Positions 33,899 through 45,601 of a stretch of 64,000 nt of DNA are shown in pieces. The notes beneath the pieces are model-generated. The model saw nothing but the letters and a program-made list of their open reading frames with translations, was not told the DNA's origin and ran no database searches. Source of the stretch: Allium sativum (Eukaryota; Streptophyta; Magnoliopsida; Asparagales; Amaryllidaceae); assembly GCA_030737875.1 (NCBI GenBank), contig CM060922.1, positions 303,295,456 to 303,359,455 on the forward strand, written 5' to 3'. Positions within the stretch are counted from its first letter, which is position 1; each line of letters begins with the position of its first letter. The translations under genes and the position numbers were made by a program.

Positions 33899-35947
33899 CG
33901 TTTACATAACACTTGAAAAATCTTCTTAATTTCATAAGTTAAAAAAGATAAAATTTTACACAATCACTATTATAATTCTATATTCATATAAGATAAATTT
34001 TTATGGTTTTATAAATACTCCTATAGGTATCATGTTAGTATTTCAATACATTATTTAAAATCAAATTATATTTCATATTTTCAGAATAATTTTTAAAATT
34101 TCAAACCGTTATACTTATGAACTTATAACTTGTATTGCATTTATCTTAGAAAGTATTTTGGTTTCCACATTCATTATGAATTCACTAAGATTTTATTTTT
34201 CAAATTTACTTTCATAAATTTTCTTAACATAGATTTTAAAAGTTCATTAATGCTTAATCATTGAAATTTTCTAGATATAATGCTTATAAATTGACAAACC
34301 TACAACTTATCACTATAGGATTTTTCTTTGGTTTGCTTAGCTTAATCGATACAAATAAGGGTTTAATATCTTACTTTTTGATTCATTCAAAGTTTATTTT
34401 ACATTTTCATGCATTATTTACTTAGTTTGATTCAATTAAGTTTAGGATATAGGCTAAAAGATGAATTAACAAATGAATCTAATCGATAAGGAATTTTCAA
34501 AGGATAGAGACTTGATTATACTAAATTAAAATAGAAAAGACTCAAGATTGCGAAGGCGATAGATTGTAATTTCCTAAGACGGGATAAAAACAAAATCGAG
34601 GCTCAGAATTTGGAAATCCTAACTTAAAGAAAATCTAAGTAAATGATGAATTCAAAGGAACGGAATGGAATTTAAACTAGGATAAAAGATTTTTTAACAA
34701 ATTTTATATAATAAAAATCCTTTAAAAATCATTTAATCAAATATTTTAATTTTAAAACACAAACACTTAAGAAGGATTCTAAGACGATTCTACTCGTTCT
34801 TGGATATTGTTACCCTATCTCTAATGAGTTTTCAACCCAATAAGCTAAGGTTTATATAAAACCAAAGCTCGGATAACTAGCTGTAACGACTTGCTTTTCC
34901 GACTGCTTCAAGTCATAATTAAGCCAACTCAAACCGTTAGAAACAAAAAAAATTATCCGCTATGGAGTTAAAATAAATCATCATAGAATCACAGACAAAG
35001 TAGTATATCTCCCTATGGCATAAAAAATATACAATAATAAAAAATTATAATTTATACATGACATTAGAGTATATAAATAAATACAGATATAGTAGAAGAC
35101 TAATACCTAATCACACTAACACATAAATGAATTATGGAACAGAAATAGATGAAATACATGAAGATCGATGAATAGACTCTAGAATCTTAAGCTCCAACAG
35201 AAAATCTCCACAGTTGAAATGCTCATGCTAATCCAAGCATTATACGAAAACAAAACACTCGAGCAAGGACTATCATTCTCATAATCTCATATAAGTGAAT
35301 AAACTCAAGTGAAATACTTAAATGAAATGTATCAGTAACTTAAAGGATGTTTCAGATACCATCCTTAAAGGATCCATGGAACTAGATGCATATAATATAA
35401 TACGCTATTATAATAATGTCTATACAGTAAAGTAAATATATTACAATAGCATAAGTGGGATTACTATATTACCCTTGCACTATTTATAAGCATTATAGTC
35501 TATATAGCAACGTAAATTTACTGTACTGGTATAATCAAGGGGCACTCAATAGAAAAAACACCAAGTCAAAATCGTATGGGGCTCGATCAGGATAAATATG
35601 ATAAGGCACGGGAGACAATACCCAGGGTAGGATTCCACCAGTTGCACTTCCGGACCGACGGTAACGCATAGCCGCAACTACTGCCCACTTCGGAACGCAC
35701 TCCCATGGTCAAAGGGCACCCATATCAATCACAAAGTAATAGATATGATATCGAAGAAGTATGTATGATAGGAGTTGCAAACCTCACTCAGTCACGGTTT
35801 AACTCCTATTTTAGTCATTTTAATTATGACTCGAAGTTATAGGCTATCCATCATCTTTCTCTTTCTTCAAATCCAGAAATCGTCTCCAAACCATCCTTCT
35901 TCATTCGGGATTCTCCACCACGTGTACACTTTTAAAGTGGTATTGGT
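33899..35947. other. AT-rich sequence without recognised gene
   Basis: No coding similarity or repeat array was recognised. A TGTAACGACTTGC string near 34892 resembles a plant LTR start but no matching end was found. A less AT-rich patch lies at about 35610-35720. Confidence 0.5.
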
Positions 35948-36720
35948 ATTGCCAGATTGTAACACCCATACTTTTCTAAGTCTAAATTTTGACAAAAAAT
36001 CGAAACTTAAACCCATCCAAGCATGGAGAGTATAAATCTGGTAAACGCAAATAAAATGAGCATAATATAATCAGAGTAAAATAAACTAACTCATTGAGGA
36101 AACAAGACAGGATCACTAATACTGATTAAAGCAATAACCTTAGAGCATATCGCCATATCGATATCAAGCATGAAAGAATGAGAGTCGGAAACCAAACCAA
36201 ACACCCATTAAGACCTGTCTTTATTGAGATAAACCTAAGAGTTGTTATGAGGAGGGGGTCATAACAGCAAGTCCTCGTAAGTAGAAAATGTGTGACAATG
36301 TCTACAGTACACAAATGTATCTCATTTTTGTCTCAACCAAAACATATGTCTAACAAGGCTAATAGTTCTAATCTAACATTGTAAAGATTTATGCATGAGA
36401 CTAAATACCATACCCAAGGCAGTATCCCCAAAGAGAACGATATCACAATATTGAGATAAAACGTTCACGCATAAGTATGAAGCCTTTAAACCACGATTCA
36501 ACCAATCACCAAAAGCTAAGAGACCTGTTGCATACAACTCACTATTCCGTAAGGAGGATAATTATTTCTATATTGCCACTTAAGACCTCACTGCCAGTAT
36601 AAAAGAAGGGTATATCATTTAGATCACTTAAGACCCAAAGCAGACCTATCGATCATTTAATACCTTACTCGGTGGTTTACTCTAACCTAATATAAACTAG
36701 AGGACATGAAACGATCTAGA
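35948..36720 (-). repeat. Possible distant LTR end (minus)
   Basis: TGTAACACCCATACTT at about 35950 could be the inner end of a minus-strand LTR. Downstream text has ACTTAAGACC(T/C) strings reminiscent of LTR A. No primer site or partner LTR was seen. Confidence 0.25.
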
Positions 36721-37053
36721 ATTTTTATCTAATTTAAAAATTGGAATTTGTAATACTTAATTAGAATTTTATGAATATAAAATAAATTTAATTTGAATTA
36801 AATTCAAATTTGACAAAAATATATATTGTTAAGAATATTTAATAATTTTGATAAGTTAAATGATAGATTTTATTTGAATTATAAATTTAATGGATGGAAC
36901 GATTATTAATAAGTTTGGATTTATTAATATTATTCATCGTTTGATCCGATTTGTGAAATAATAACATGAATTAGTAGCATAAGTGTTGCCCTTAGTTTTC
37001 ATATCATTTAAAGGAAAGTGATACCAAAAGTTCACTTTCCTCCTTAAGACAAG
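36721..37053. other. AT-rich flank of the copia element
   Basis: No feature was seen. The five bases next to the copia LTR are ACAAG (37049-37053); the partner duplication is outside the window or destroyed. Confidence 0.5.
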
Positions 37054-38308
37054 TGTTAGGGCACATGTTTTTTAGCAAATGCGGATCTTAAGGTAAAATT
37101 AACACTAGAGGGGGGTAAATAGTGTTTTCAAGGAATTTAAGAAAATCTAAAACTTATATGATCTACTATATGAATCACACACCACAGAGATGATCACAGA
37201 CACAGAATCAAACACAAAAATAAAATGCAGAAAAGGAAAGAACACACCGGATTTTATACTGGTTCGGATCACTCCTACGTCCAGTCCCACGCAACGCTGG
37301 ATTGCATAAAGTTTTATTACTATATCAGTATCCAAGTACAACCCCCTTGATTTCCCGGCTACAAGGTTAACACTGCTCCAAACACCCTTGATTTCACGGC
37401 TACAAGGTTAACACCGATTCCTTTCCTTGATTTCAGGGCTACAAGGAACACACCCTTTTCCAAATAATCCCAAATGATTACAACAGCCCTATAACTCTTC
37501 AATAGCACTTCAATTCAGAGAGTAATGAGTAGAGAGTGAGAAGAGAAGAAGTTTTATGTAATTAGAATATAAATTAGAAAAGTAGAAGTGTAGAAATCAA
37601 TAAAATATGAAATAAAAATGGAAAGATGAAAAAGGGTGAAGACGGAGAAGAAGAATGGTTAAACATTCGGATTCAACCCCTATTTATAAGATTTGAAAGG
37701 TTACAATGCTTCTGGAATGTTACAAATAGTGATCAAGAGACACTTCCTTTCAAAATTGAAAAAGTGACAGTTGTATGTCGACACATACATATATGTATGT
37801 TGACATATGTGTTTAAAAAATTTGAATTTTGAATATTTTCAAGTGTTTAACTATATATATAATTCTGGAAATTCTTGAATTAAAACATAGTGATATAATG
37901 AGTATTATAAAGTAGAAAATCATATGAAATCATAAATATAAATTATATAAACATATCTATAAAATTATAAAGTTTAAAACTATATGAATCTGAAAGTATA
38001 TAACTATATATATATGAAAACTTTAAAACTTAAGTTTGAAATCAAAGGTAAGATAGAAAGCTAATTAAAATTAGAATTAGAATTTTGAAAAATAGAATTT
38101 GAAATTTGAAAATCAGAATTTGAATTTGAACCTGGAGTGTTATTCAAAGTCTTACATATAAACTAGACTCTATTACTATATTTATTTTGAACTCTTGATT
38201 TCTTGATTACTCATGAGTGTTGAATCTTCTTTGAATTCTGAATCTCTTGAATCTCTAAAATTGTACAGTCTCCATTATTAATTCCTGCATACAAGTCCTG
38301 CATATATG
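37054..38308 (-). repeat. Copia 3' LTR, distal part
   Basis: Its outer end is CCCTAACA on the minus strand (37054), pairing with TGTTGGG at the other end (51981). A GGTTCGGATCACTCCTACGTCC block near 37261 is of a type seen in Sirevirus LTRs. With 51888-51981 the LTR is about 1.35 kb. The last five bases, ATATG, are the LARD target duplication. Confidence 0.8.
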
Positions 38309-39189
38309 TGTAACAACCCGAAAATCTGGGCCAGTTTAAAAAATTTATTTTGGCAATTTTAACGAATTTTGAACATTTAAAATGAATTATTTTAAATAAT
38401 ATCGACGAGAAATTTATTTCGAATAGAATTCGAACGTATATATTATATACGTCGTCGTTAGAATATAAATAATTATATATAATTATAAATAGAATTGAAA
38501 ATGGCGCGGTAGTTCGATAATTCGATTTCAAACTTCAATTGAATGTACCGGGTGCAAAACAATCCGGATTTTAGTGAAACCAAAAATAATGGAATCTAAT
38601 TGATGATATCTTTCCAACGAATCCAAAAAATTGAGATTTCATAGCGGGAATCAAAAGAAATGTCCAGTTGAAAATTCTGAATAGTCGCTATGGAGTTCAG
38701 GCCCTTAAAAATGGGAATTTTGCAAACGACCTCGGATTTCGACGAAACCACTTTTGTTGGATCCGTGATGTCAAGTTATTGCTAGATTCCAATTTTCATA
38801 ATTTTTCGAATCAATATGTGAGCGTGGAAAAGGAAAACGCGTTTGATCATTTTCAGTTGATTTTAATCGACTGGAAAATGGCCATTTTTCCAACGGTCTC
38901 AGAATTCGACGAAACTAGTTTTGTTGGGATCGTATCATCAATACGAAGCTAGAAAATATTTTTCTGGAATTTTTAGAGTTAGTATGTGACCCCGGTAAAT
39001 TGAAATACACGTTCAAATTCAATATATAGAGTTATATGTTGATTTTAACGGAAACTGATCGAAACGATCGAATCAGCCTACGATACATATCCCATTGTGT
39101 TCGGAATGGGGGTAATTAGCTATGGACGACAGGCGGTGGGTCTCGTTTCGAGGTCGAAATAAAAAGTATCTTTTTGAAATTAAATAGAT

Positions 39190-39640
39190 ATATAATATAA
39201 TAAAATAAAACCTTTTCATTTAAAACCCCTCCCCTTTTTTTTGTTTATTTTTCCTCGGTCAAAAATAGAAGGCGCCCCCTTTTCTTTACAATGTCTTCTT
39301 CTTCCTCGACCGAATCGGAGGCGTTGCCTCCCACCACCGCGCTTCAGCGCCCATCGCCGTCGCCTCCCCTTACTCCGCCGCGGCCATCGATTCCCCCCCC
39401 CTTCGTTCCTCCATCCAGCTGAAGCCCACGCTCCACGAAAACCCAAACCCGCGTCGCACCTCCGGGCAACTTTCCCCCGCCCGATCTGGTAGCGCCTCCT
39501 CCCTCCAATCCGATGCCCCACCACTTACGAGCAGCCGCCGCCAATTTCGAGGCACCCCAGACCTCCATCGCGGGTTCGAGACCAACATTCAGTCGAGACC
39601 GCGCTGCACCAAAACCCCCTGCTGCACTGTGAGGCTTCCT
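39190..39640 (+). other. GC-rich block within the LARD LTR
   Basis: After an AT-rich TATA-like stretch, composition changes sharply to C- and G-rich. From ATG near 39291 a reading frame would give a serine/proline-rich N-terminus. The 5' LTR has nine C in a run near 39394 and the 3' LTR ten, which shifts the frame between copies. The 3' LTR counterpart (about 46500-46940) stays open for 104 codons from 46583. A captured host fragment or the LTR's own leader are both possible. Confidence 0.5.
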
Positions 39641-40079
39641 CTCCTTTCTTTTAGTTATTTTATTTTATTTCATTTTATTCATGAAAGGCAATAAAAATAA
39701 ATGATTTTATTTACATAGATACTTAGTGTAAAATACGATTAAAAATATGTTTTCTTTGCTGAAATAAAATAGTGATTTTTATGCTAGGAAAATATGTGAT
39801 TTTTAGTCATGAAGAGATACGATTTTTAATAGAGGAAAGATCGGATCTTTAAGATAGTAAACATAAGATTTTTAAATAAATGAAAGGTAGGATTTTTATA
39901 TTTTTAAAGTAATAAAAATATGGTTTTTATATTTTTAAAATATTAAAAATATAATCTTTACTATGTAGAAGATGTAAAAATATGATTTTTGTTTATGTAG
40001 AGAATTAAAAATATAATTTTTACATGATAGGAATATTAGAAATAAATTCTTTACATTAGAAAAGGCGAAATCTTTGTAT

Positions 40080-40215
40080 AGATAGTAGCGTTAGAAAATT
40101 TCGATTTTTATATAGATAGTAGCGTAAGTAAAAATTCGTTTTTTATATATTGAATAGCGAAGTAAAAATTCGATTTTTATATATTGAATAGCGAAGTAAA
40201 AATTCGATTTTTACA
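40080..40215 (+). repeat. Short tandem repeats with TAAAAATTCGATTTTTA hairpins
   Basis: Units of roughly 34-37 bp repeat several times, each centred on TAAAAAT-TCG-ATTTTTA or a variant, an almost perfect inverted repeat. The same array is at about 47370-47515 in the 3' LTR. Confidence 0.75.
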
Positions 40216-43200
40216 TATGTAGAGAATACGGGCAACGAAGATGACAAAAAGGCGAGAACGACGAAGATTTCTATAAATGAAGTGTCATGAAGTTGGATAG
40301 CTATCGGTGAGAACCTCTCACTCTAAATTTTTTTTTCTAGTTATATATATACTAGGATGCAGACGGTGCTTAGCAGCACGTGACACCCGTCATCCACAGA
40401 CCATGGATGGCTTGTATGCTTGTTTGATGTGTTGTGAAATTTGTTTGTGTTGTTAATGTGAAATCGATAATATAAATTAATGTGTTGAAAGGAAATAAAA
40501 TATTTATATAGTTAAAAATATTTTATCGTTAAAAATATATTTTTTTTTCATGAAAGTGAATAAATAAATATTTATAAACAAATCGGCCGATTTGTTTATA
40601 TACACTGATTTGACTGATATTGATTGGGTCGATAAATTTTACACATCGCCCAACTGCACAAATAAAAATACGTGTTTGTTGATTTGAAACCCCACACGGG
40701 TGTTGGGATGATATTTGGCGTACACTAATCCCAATTATTTAATTATTGTCGATCGATTGGTCGACAGGCTGTGTAAGCGTTAATTATTTATATTTGATGC
40801 TTATGCAGTTGTGTGGTGCACTTTGGATGACGGTTGATTGTTTATCGTTGCTATTATATACATGTGTTGTATGGAATCCATATAATTAACGTTATATGGT
40901 AATAGATTGGGCCTCATTCCAATCGGGAAAATAATGAATATTATAAAAGAAAATTCATGTGTTGAATATAAAAATATTCATGTGTTGAAACTATTCATGT
41001 GTTGAGTGAAATATTTTATACAATGAAATTTACATCTTTATCATATTTAAAATTAGAACTACTTCACGGTGGAGTCTAATTGAAAATCAAACGATAGATA
41101 CCATAATTTTATAAAATATTTTACATAACAAAAATAGTGATGTGTTGACAGTACTCATGTGTTGAGATTAGTCGTGTGTTGAAAGAAATATAGATTCATG
41201 TATTGAATGGAATATATATATTCATTGTTGAATAGAATAACGAATTTATTGAAATATATATAGCCGTGTTGATTAGAGTTGCGCTATTTTGACGTGAACG
41301 ATATTTATATCGATTTTATTCGTTTTATAATGAATATTGAAAAGTGATTTCAAAATATAATATTTTGAAATGAAATTCAAATTAAATTAGATTAAAATTC
41401 AAATTCAAATTTTATTGAATCAATTTGAAATGAATTCGAATCGAATAGAAAATGAATTCGATTCGAATTGAATAGAAAGTGAATTTGAATTCGAATTGAA
41501 TGGAAATGAATTCAAATTGAATTAAATTGAAATTGAATTAAAAACGAATAGAAATCGTTTCGAATGAAATTTAAAACGAACTGAAATTGAATTGAAATCA
41601 ATTTGAAATGAATTCGAATTTAATTGAAATCAAATCGATTTGAAATTGAATGTAGCATTGAAATGGTTTTGAAAACGAATTTAAATCGATTTAAAAAATA
41701 CGTTTTAAAAGGAAATCGATGAAATATATATGATATATATATTATATATTTATAATGGCCTGAAAAGAACGCGCCGCGCCGCGGCAGTTCGTGAATTTCG
41801 ACCATTGACTTCGAATTGACATTACGGGAGATCCGACCGTCGGATTCTCCTAAAACCGGAACCGTTGGATTCGTATCGAAAAGAGCTTTCCAATGAATAT
41901 TAGAAATTTGAAATCTAACGGTTGGACTTGGAATTATGTCTAAATCAAATTTAGAAAAGGTCGTTGTAAGTGCAGTTCGATGGCCGTTGATGGAAATCGA
42001 CTGTACGGGCCTTGATAAAATTATTAAAAATATCTATAATTTGTGTAAAATCATAAGAAGTGAATTGGTAAAAATTTGGCTGAAGAATTCCACATTTTAA
42101 AGGATAAAAATATATTTTTGTCGAAATGAACTAGTTTTGAACTAGAATTAAAATCAATTTATTTTTGAAATAAACGAATTGAATTTGAAAGTGATTTTAA
42201 AAATAATCAATATTCCCAATACCTGAATTGGACTGGAGCTGAATCAAAATTATCTTTGGAATATTTTGATGTTGGATTTCGTGACTATACAGATATTGTT
42301 ATGGGAATTTGAAAGATATATTTTATATCGTTATTTCCAATACGATATTTGTTGGTTTCAGAATTTGATATTGAATATAAGCCGGTATATTTTCTATTTA
42401 GAGCCTTGTATTTAATATCAAATGTGATTTGGGTTTATCGTGGATCGTGTTTTAGATGACATTGGTTCTTTAACCCAGTTAAAGGCAGGATGTTGATTTT
42501 TGAGAAGATTAAAACTAAGTGGAGTTTCAATGAATCTTTAATTAGATTAAAATGTGAATTGATAACTAAAATTATCAAATTTGAAAAGTGATCGAGAATG
42601 GAGTATCACCAGTTTTGCTCCAAAGCGATAGTTAAATCTTTAATTAGATTTGAATGTGAAATGGTAATTAATTTTACCAATAACACCTTGGTGTTAGATA
42701 TGGAGTATTACCAGTTTTTCTCCATGGGATATATAGGTTGGGATTGGGAAATAAAATAATTAATTACTTCAGTGTGGTTCGCTAATCCCGAATAGTTTGA
42801 AATGATATCCAAAGGAAGATTATAGAATAAATTTAGAAGAATTTATCTTGGATAAAATTAATGGGAACCTTTCCCTAAGAATGTGATTTTGGTGAATAAA
42901 AGAATATTCTGAATTGGAATGAGGCGTTTGTTGCGTTTGTGTAACATTTGCTTATCATATACGTGGGTTATTCAGAAAGGCCGGGTTTATACCCATTCTG
43001 AATAACCGATTCGACGAGATGTCGAAGATGAAGACGGTGGTTGAAGACCGGAAGTCTTCACATCGTTTGGGTGATTACTGATGATCTTGATTGGGCTGTA
43101 CACCCAAGATGAGGGAAACAGTTGGTGACCGTCCAGACGTACTTGGAGATCGACGGATATGCGAGGAAAGTGCCTCCGGTTTTGTTCAGACCCAGAACGA

Positions 43201-44572
43201 ACTTGTAAATGGATTGTGTGTCTGACATTGGATTTTATTCTGTGTTGATTGATCTCTATTAAATATACATCTGTTTGGCGGTGGAGAATTTATTCTCTTG
43301 CTTAACGCCATTCTCAGAGACGTACGAGCTCAGAGGTTGTATATCGATGGACATCAGTCGCATGGAGTGAATTGCCAGTGTGGCACACGTAAGTGGCAAT
43401 TGATCAGGGCTTCTGTTGAAAAGCAAAGTCTTGTGGTTAATGATCAAAGCACGGCCTGTGTGGCGTAGCTTTGTGTATAACGTAAATTCGCGAGCCTCAC
43501 ACCTCGGTATGAGTCAAAAATGGGATACGGACCCAAGGAGTGCACGACGTTTCTTTCTAGCTAGGGTGGTGTCAGTGACCTACCAGCCTTGACATTTATA
43601 TACTTTTCACCTGTGTGGTTGTTGGATACGAGGCGCCTCGGATATAGGTCTGTAAGGACCGGGAAACGTGTGTTCAGGAATAACTAATCCTCAAACGTAA
43701 GAGAGGACCGGCCTTGGAGGTTCCAAAGGATCAGAGTGGGGTCCTGAGGCATTGCTAGAGTGTCTCGAACGCGGAGAGGAGCTTGCCCCTTGCCTCGACT
43801 CATGACGGAAATCCAATTTCCAATACGTGATATTGCGGTTTTAATTGTAGAACTAGTATGGCGACATGATATATGGTACCCATGCCGTCTATGATTGATA
43901 TTTATGATTGAAAATGTTTTAACACTATACACTTATAATAGTATCAAATGATTTGTTTTAAACGTACCAAGCATGTTTGGCTATTATAAGGGAAAACCCT
44001 ATCCTCCGGCTTGCGTTGCATTGTGTGATGGGACCTGGGTCTTATAATAGCTTCAGTTTTCCAAAGAGCATTGCGCTATTTTGTTATATGCACTAGTATT
44101 CTTGGGAGGAAACCCGTTCCGTGTTATACGGCGTGGTCCCTTGAATTACTCTCTTTTAAAGTAAAGTTTTAAATAACTGTTTTAGTTCTCACACCAGTCA
44201 CATGACTGACCTGGAGTTTATTGTTTTAACCTAAACTCTGGGTGCCCCTATTTTCTACACGGGCAGCTAGTAGTTTTGGTTTTGCAGATTTATATTCATA
44301 GGGTCCTGATTTACAGCTGGAACGATATCCGGAAAGCTCTGTATCCGTGTATCACTTTCAGTTGTGTTTTGTATATTTTTTCGCTGCTATGTAATTTATT
44401 GTAATCTCTGATATTTGTCGAATGTAATTTATTCATTTATGCTCTGTATATTCCTGTATCTGATGGAATTGTTGTAATAACAATGAAATGTTCTTCTGTA
44501 TGCGTTCTATTTTGTCTTGTCCTCAATTCTATCCGTGCTTTCCTTCACGGGGAAGTTCGGGTCGTCTCAGTT

Positions 44573-44584
44573 TGGTATCAGAGC
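44573..44584 (+). other. Primer binding site of the LARD
   Basis: TGGTATCAGAGC three bases after the 5' LTR end, matching initiator Met-tRNA. Confidence 0.92.
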
Positions 44585-45588
44585 TTTGGTTTACAGAGCT
44601 CGAGAACATGACACATTAGAACCATACGAAAGAATTCATCAGATATTGGATTAGTAATATCCAATTAGAATGACTCGTTAGAGATAGGATCAGTAGTATC
44701 CTAGAATGAGTGTGAAGAGTATATTTTTCAAATGAAAACAATTTTGTTTTGAAAATTTAAATCGCTTTATACGTATTTGAATATTTACTTATTTTGAATT
44801 TGGACAATCGAGTATATAAAGATTTCGCGTATACGCGTCATGAACGTATGTTCAAAGTTTTAATATACTGGATAGATATAGAATCACATTCTAGTCACCC
44901 GGACATAATTCTGATGATGGCGCGCCATCACCAGTATTTATTTTCGAGTGACGAAGGTGTGATTTCTATATATTTCCATTAGACTGGTGTGAGAACCAAA
45001 ACTAATATAGCTAGAACACTTTGTTGTGAATTGGCATCAACAACAAGATTTTCAGTATATATATCAAAATTATGAATTTGAAACTCTAATTCACTAATTG
45101 ATTAATGTTTGTGTTGTTTGTTTAGTTGTTTGATAATTTTGAACCATTTAGCTTAATTGAATCAAATATTGAATTATATTGAAAACTAGTCGCATTTGCT
45201 TGCATATACATATACTTACATTGAACATGTCATAGCAAGGAGGCTAGAGCAGAGAATAAAATTTGTTTGCCCGAGAAATAGGTACATGTTTACTATAATT
45301 TACTGTTTTGTTTGGGTGATGATGATTTTATGAGCCTATTGGCTCGCCGCTTGGCCTTTTCTTTTTGAGATCAGAAGGCCTATATGGCAATTTTGGGATT
45401 TTCCCGTGGCTCCCGGTGCAGGGGAGGTTATGGCGAAATTTTTCGAAAATTTAGGGTGTTAGCCAAATTTTTGAAATTTTTGAAATTTCTCAGAAACTGA
45501 AAAGTTGGAGAATGAAAGCCAGATCGAACGTAAAGTTAATTAATCAAACCACTTTCGACTTTGTTCCTTTTCGGGGACGAAAAGTTTT
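44585..45588 (+). other. Non-coding internal region of the LARD
   Basis: The first part (to about 44715) resembles the leader of element C downstream of its primer site, including a GGATCAG...ATCCTAG block. From about 45225 to 45480 it resembles a block inside the element C LTR (57561-57790). No gag, protease or pol similarity was seen; the longest ORF (44794-44982) has no recognisable motif. Confidence 0.75.
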
Positions 45589-45600
45589 AAGTGGGGGAGA
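45589..45600 (+). other. Polypurine tract of the LARD
   Basis: AAGTGGGGGAGA, one base upstream of the 3' LTR start TGTAACAACC. It is preceded by TTTTCGGGGACGAAAAG. Confidence 0.9.
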
Positions 45601-45601
45601 T

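Larger units (their letters stand above)
38309..44569 (+). repeat. 5' LTR of the LARD (6,261 bp)
   Basis: TG...CA ends and collinear over its full length with 45602-51882. It contains a GC-rich block (about 39230-39640), tandem repeats near 40080-40210, a long GAATTC-like AT stretch (about 41360-41640) and the hairpin cassette at 41827-41850. The last 1.6 kb is homologous to the end of the element C LTR. Confidence 0.95.

Noticed and set aside
39565..39582. GGTTCGAGACC resembling a tRNA B box
   Set aside because: No matching A box or cloverleaf around it; it is in the GC-rich LTR block.
39216..39588. Several overlapping ORFs on both strands of the GC-rich LTR block
   Set aside because: They arise from a high-GC stretch with few stops. 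Frames differ between the two LTR copies by a poly-C indel, and no motif is recognisable.
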